Notes under the pieces: generated by a model
What the model saw: only the letters and a program-made list of their open reading frames with translations
Told to the model about the DNA's origin: nothing
Databases searched by the model: none
Shown here: piece by piece, positions 62,444-64,000 of the stretch
Layout: each line of letters opens with the position of its first letter
Numbering within the stretch: position 1 is the stretch's first letter
NCBI GenBank assembly: GCA_002344215.1
Contig: DDSV01000017.1
Coordinates: 32,937 to 96,936, forward strand
From: Akkermansiaceae bacterium UBA2381
GTDB lineage: Bacteria > Verrucomicrobiota > Verrucomicrobiia > Verrucomicrobiales > DEV007
Direction: 5' to 3'
Length of the DNA stretch: 64,000 bases
Position numbers and translations under genes: made by a program

Positions 62444-64000
62444 CTAGACCGCCCCCGCCATCTTCCGTCCGATCCAGAAGACGGTAAGTAGAAGGACGAT
62501 CACTCCGATCCAGAGCGGATGGGCCCAGAGTCTGAGACGGCGTTCGAGTGGCTCGGGTTCAGGCAGGGCGGCTAGTCGTTCTTTGATCAGGGCGAAGTCG
62601 GGTGAGCTTAGCATCTCACCGCGGGAAATCCGGGCGATCTCCTCCATCACATCGTAGCGCGCAGGCTGGCCTAGGAGCTCAAGCCAGTTGCCCTGAACGG
62701 TAATCAAAGTTTCGAGAGTGCCGCCGTTTTCGGCACAGGTCATCTTGAGCTGGTGTTCACCCGGTTCGGAGGGAACGTAGTTGCCGGTGAAGAGGCCCCA
62801 CTGTTCCTCGCCACCCGGCTGAAGGCGCACCGTTTCGATTTTGCCGGAGGGCGCTGTGATCTGAACAATCACATTGGCCGACTGGAGCGGTTCACCTCCG
62901 ACACTCATGGCATTGGCGTTGAGAGTCAGGGTATCTCCGGTGCCGGGCCGGTCGGGGGAGAAGAAGAGACGCATTAATTCGTCGCTTGCCATGTTCCGTT
63001 GATAGGCCATCCAGCGGGCGACCTGGCCCCAGAAACGATAGTGGTATTTGTCCTCAACTCCTTTGCGCCAGCGCCAGGCTCCGTCGGTTCCCATGAAAAG
63101 AATTTTCCCGGTGCCGTAGGTCTTGGTGACGATGAGGGGGATGCGTCCGAAGCGATTAGTGTCGGAGCTGTGGGTGGCAAGTACTTCCGCGCCAGCCTTG
63201 GCCCGGGTGACCCCTGCATACCATTGGAAACCGGGGAGGGAAGCCCAGAGATTGACATTGGCGTTCTCAGTATCTTCAAGGCGGGTCAGGAGACTGCGGG
63301 CCCCGAGTTCGGTCAGTTCAAATTGCCCGGGTGTTGCCGAACCCCATCCGCGAGGTTGAGCCTTGTCGAGCATGACGGGAAAGAGCTCCTCCAGTCCGGT
63401 TTCCAATAGGCTCATCTGATGACCGCGAAAGCCCGGCATCAGGACCAGACCGGAAGCCTGACTGGCGACCTGCTTTTTCAACGCGTCCGCCTGTTCGACG
63501 GTGAGTTGACCGGCATCAATGCCGACATCACCCAGAATAATGACATCAAAGGTGGAAAGAAGCTCCGGTTCGGGAAAGGATTCGAGGTAGCCGGGGCCCC
63601 CGCCGACGGCTTCCACGTCGGGATGGAAGAGGAGGCACCGAACCTCGACGCCGGGGTCGCGTTCGAGGGCATTGCGAAGGTAGCGATACTCCCACCGCGG
63701 AAACGACTCGATGATGAGAACCTTGAGCTCCTCTTTACGGATCGAGATCGGAGCGGACAGGGTGTTATTGTCAGGGTTGTGTTCTCCGTCCGCCACAGGG
63801 AGTGTCAGCGTCAGGGTGAAATCACCGACCGCCTGGGGCGTCCAGAGAATTGTCTCCTGAAGACGACCCATCGCGGGAATCGTGACACTGCTCGTGAGTG
63901 TCTCACCCTCATTCGTCTTTACCTCGAGTGTCGCCGCATGGTTTTTAGCAAGGGCACTGGTGAGGGTAAATGGCAGTCGAACCGGCTTGCCCGCGATTCC
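62444..64000 (-). CDS. Exported/membrane GATase-like protein, 5' end outside the window
   Basis: The frame is open to the window edge, giving about 518 visible residues. The N-terminal visible part is Ig-like (HNPDNNTLSAPI). Then a glutamine-amidotransferase-like domain starts at KVLIIESFPRWEYRYLRNAL and includes FDVIILGDVGID and GLVLMPGFRGHQMSL; no catalytic Cys-His pair is obvious. It ends in a membrane helix (LWIGVIVLLLTVFWIGRKM). This layout is common in the MoxR/DUF58/BatA gene groups of PVC bacteria, so a batA-like operon may lie upstream. Confidence 0.7.
   Translation of the reverse strand, partial: GIAGKPVRLPFTLTSALAKNHAATLEVKTNEGETLTSSVTIPAMGRLQETILWTPQAVGDFTLTLTLPVADGEHNPDNNTLSAPISIRKEELKVLIIESFPRWEYRYLRNALERDPGVEVRCLLFHPDVEAVGGGPGYLESFPEPELLSTFDVIILGDVGIDAGQLTVEQADALKKQVASQASGLVLMPGFRGHQMSLLETGLEELFPVMLDKAQPRGWGSATPGQFELTELGARSLLTRLEDTENANVNLWASLPGFQWYAGVTRAKAGAEVLATHSSDTNRFGRIPLIVTKTYGTGKILFMGTDGAWRWRKGVEDKYHYRFWGQVARWMAYQRNMASDELMRLFFSPDRPGTGDTLTLNANAMSVGGEPLQSANVIVQITAPSGKIETVRLQPGGEEQWGLFTGNYVPSEPGEHQLKMTCAENGGTLETLITVQGNWLELLGQPARYDVMEEIARISRGEMLSSPDFALIKERLAALPEPEPLERRLRLWAHPLWIGVIVLLLTVFWIGRKMAGAV

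Noticed and set aside
1..64000. CRISPR arrays, insertion sequences, prophage genes, rRNA
   Set aside because: No regularly spaced repeats, transposase or integrase motifs, phage genes or rRNA stretches were seen.

Overview
The window looks like a chromosomal segment of a Verrucomicrobiota bacterium or a close PVC relative. The case rests on family content: a PVC-type membrane-bound dehydrogenase with a C-terminal haem domain, several DUF1080 (3-keto-disaccharide hydrolase-like) secreted proteins, a ThuA/SMP-30 fusion, a large autotransporter-repeat protein with a PEP-CTERM tail, and a DUF4175-like/prenyltransferase-repeat/TlpA-fusion operon. This is inference from family content; no 16S rRNA gene or other marker is present.

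Layout. 1-763 is the 3' part of groEL with its terminator. 1-8 kb holds secreted glycan- or carbohydrate-related proteins (a beta-propeller glycosidase-like protein, DUF1080 and a haem-dehydrogenase). 8.1-13.6 kb holds a very long single-chain pyruvate:ferredoxin oxidoreductase-like enzyme and a thioredoxin-like protein. 13.6-19.6 kb has a DUF1080 protein, a cytochrome P450 and a giant PEP-CTERM repeat protein. 19.7-24.4 kb has rsfS, cinA, a secreted Ig/FnIII-like protein and a rhomboid-like protein. 24.4-29.4 kb is the glycine cleavage set gcvT-gcvH-gcvP followed by an MTH1-like Nudix hydrolase. 29.4-41.2 kb is mixed housekeeping (flavoprotein, TfoX-N, ThuA-SMP30, cytochrome c, pyruvate kinase, PPK2, trpE, MBL hydrolase, rhomboid protease, small membrane proteins). 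41.2-49.75 kb is a four-gene minus-strand envelope operon. 61.1-64 kb has two membrane proteins, the last running off the edge.

The most interesting part is a near-complete selenium island at about 49.9-61.1 kb. On the plus strand it carries mnmH/selU (tRNA 2-selenouridine synthase), a NifS-like cysteine desulfurase, selC (tRNA-Sec, anticodon TCA), selD, selA, a four-gene phosphonate-type ABC transporter (a plausible selenium-oxyanion importer) and selB. Two genes contain in-frame UGA codons that ORF callers misread. selD has UGA as codon 17, followed by an 8-bp hairpin with a GGTCT loop, like the E. coli fdhF SECIS. Divergent from the cluster, and missed as an ORF because of its UGA, is a 107-residue exported protein with a U-x-x-C metal-binding-like motif (HMA/MerP-like). 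The island would import selenium, activate it to selenophosphate, and use it both for Sec-tRNA and for selenouridine in tRNA. The exported UxxC protein is the only other local selenoprotein.

All functional calls are from reading the sequence and known family motifs; no database search was run. Where the longest reading frame begins at an unlikely TTG or GTG, I moved the start and said so.
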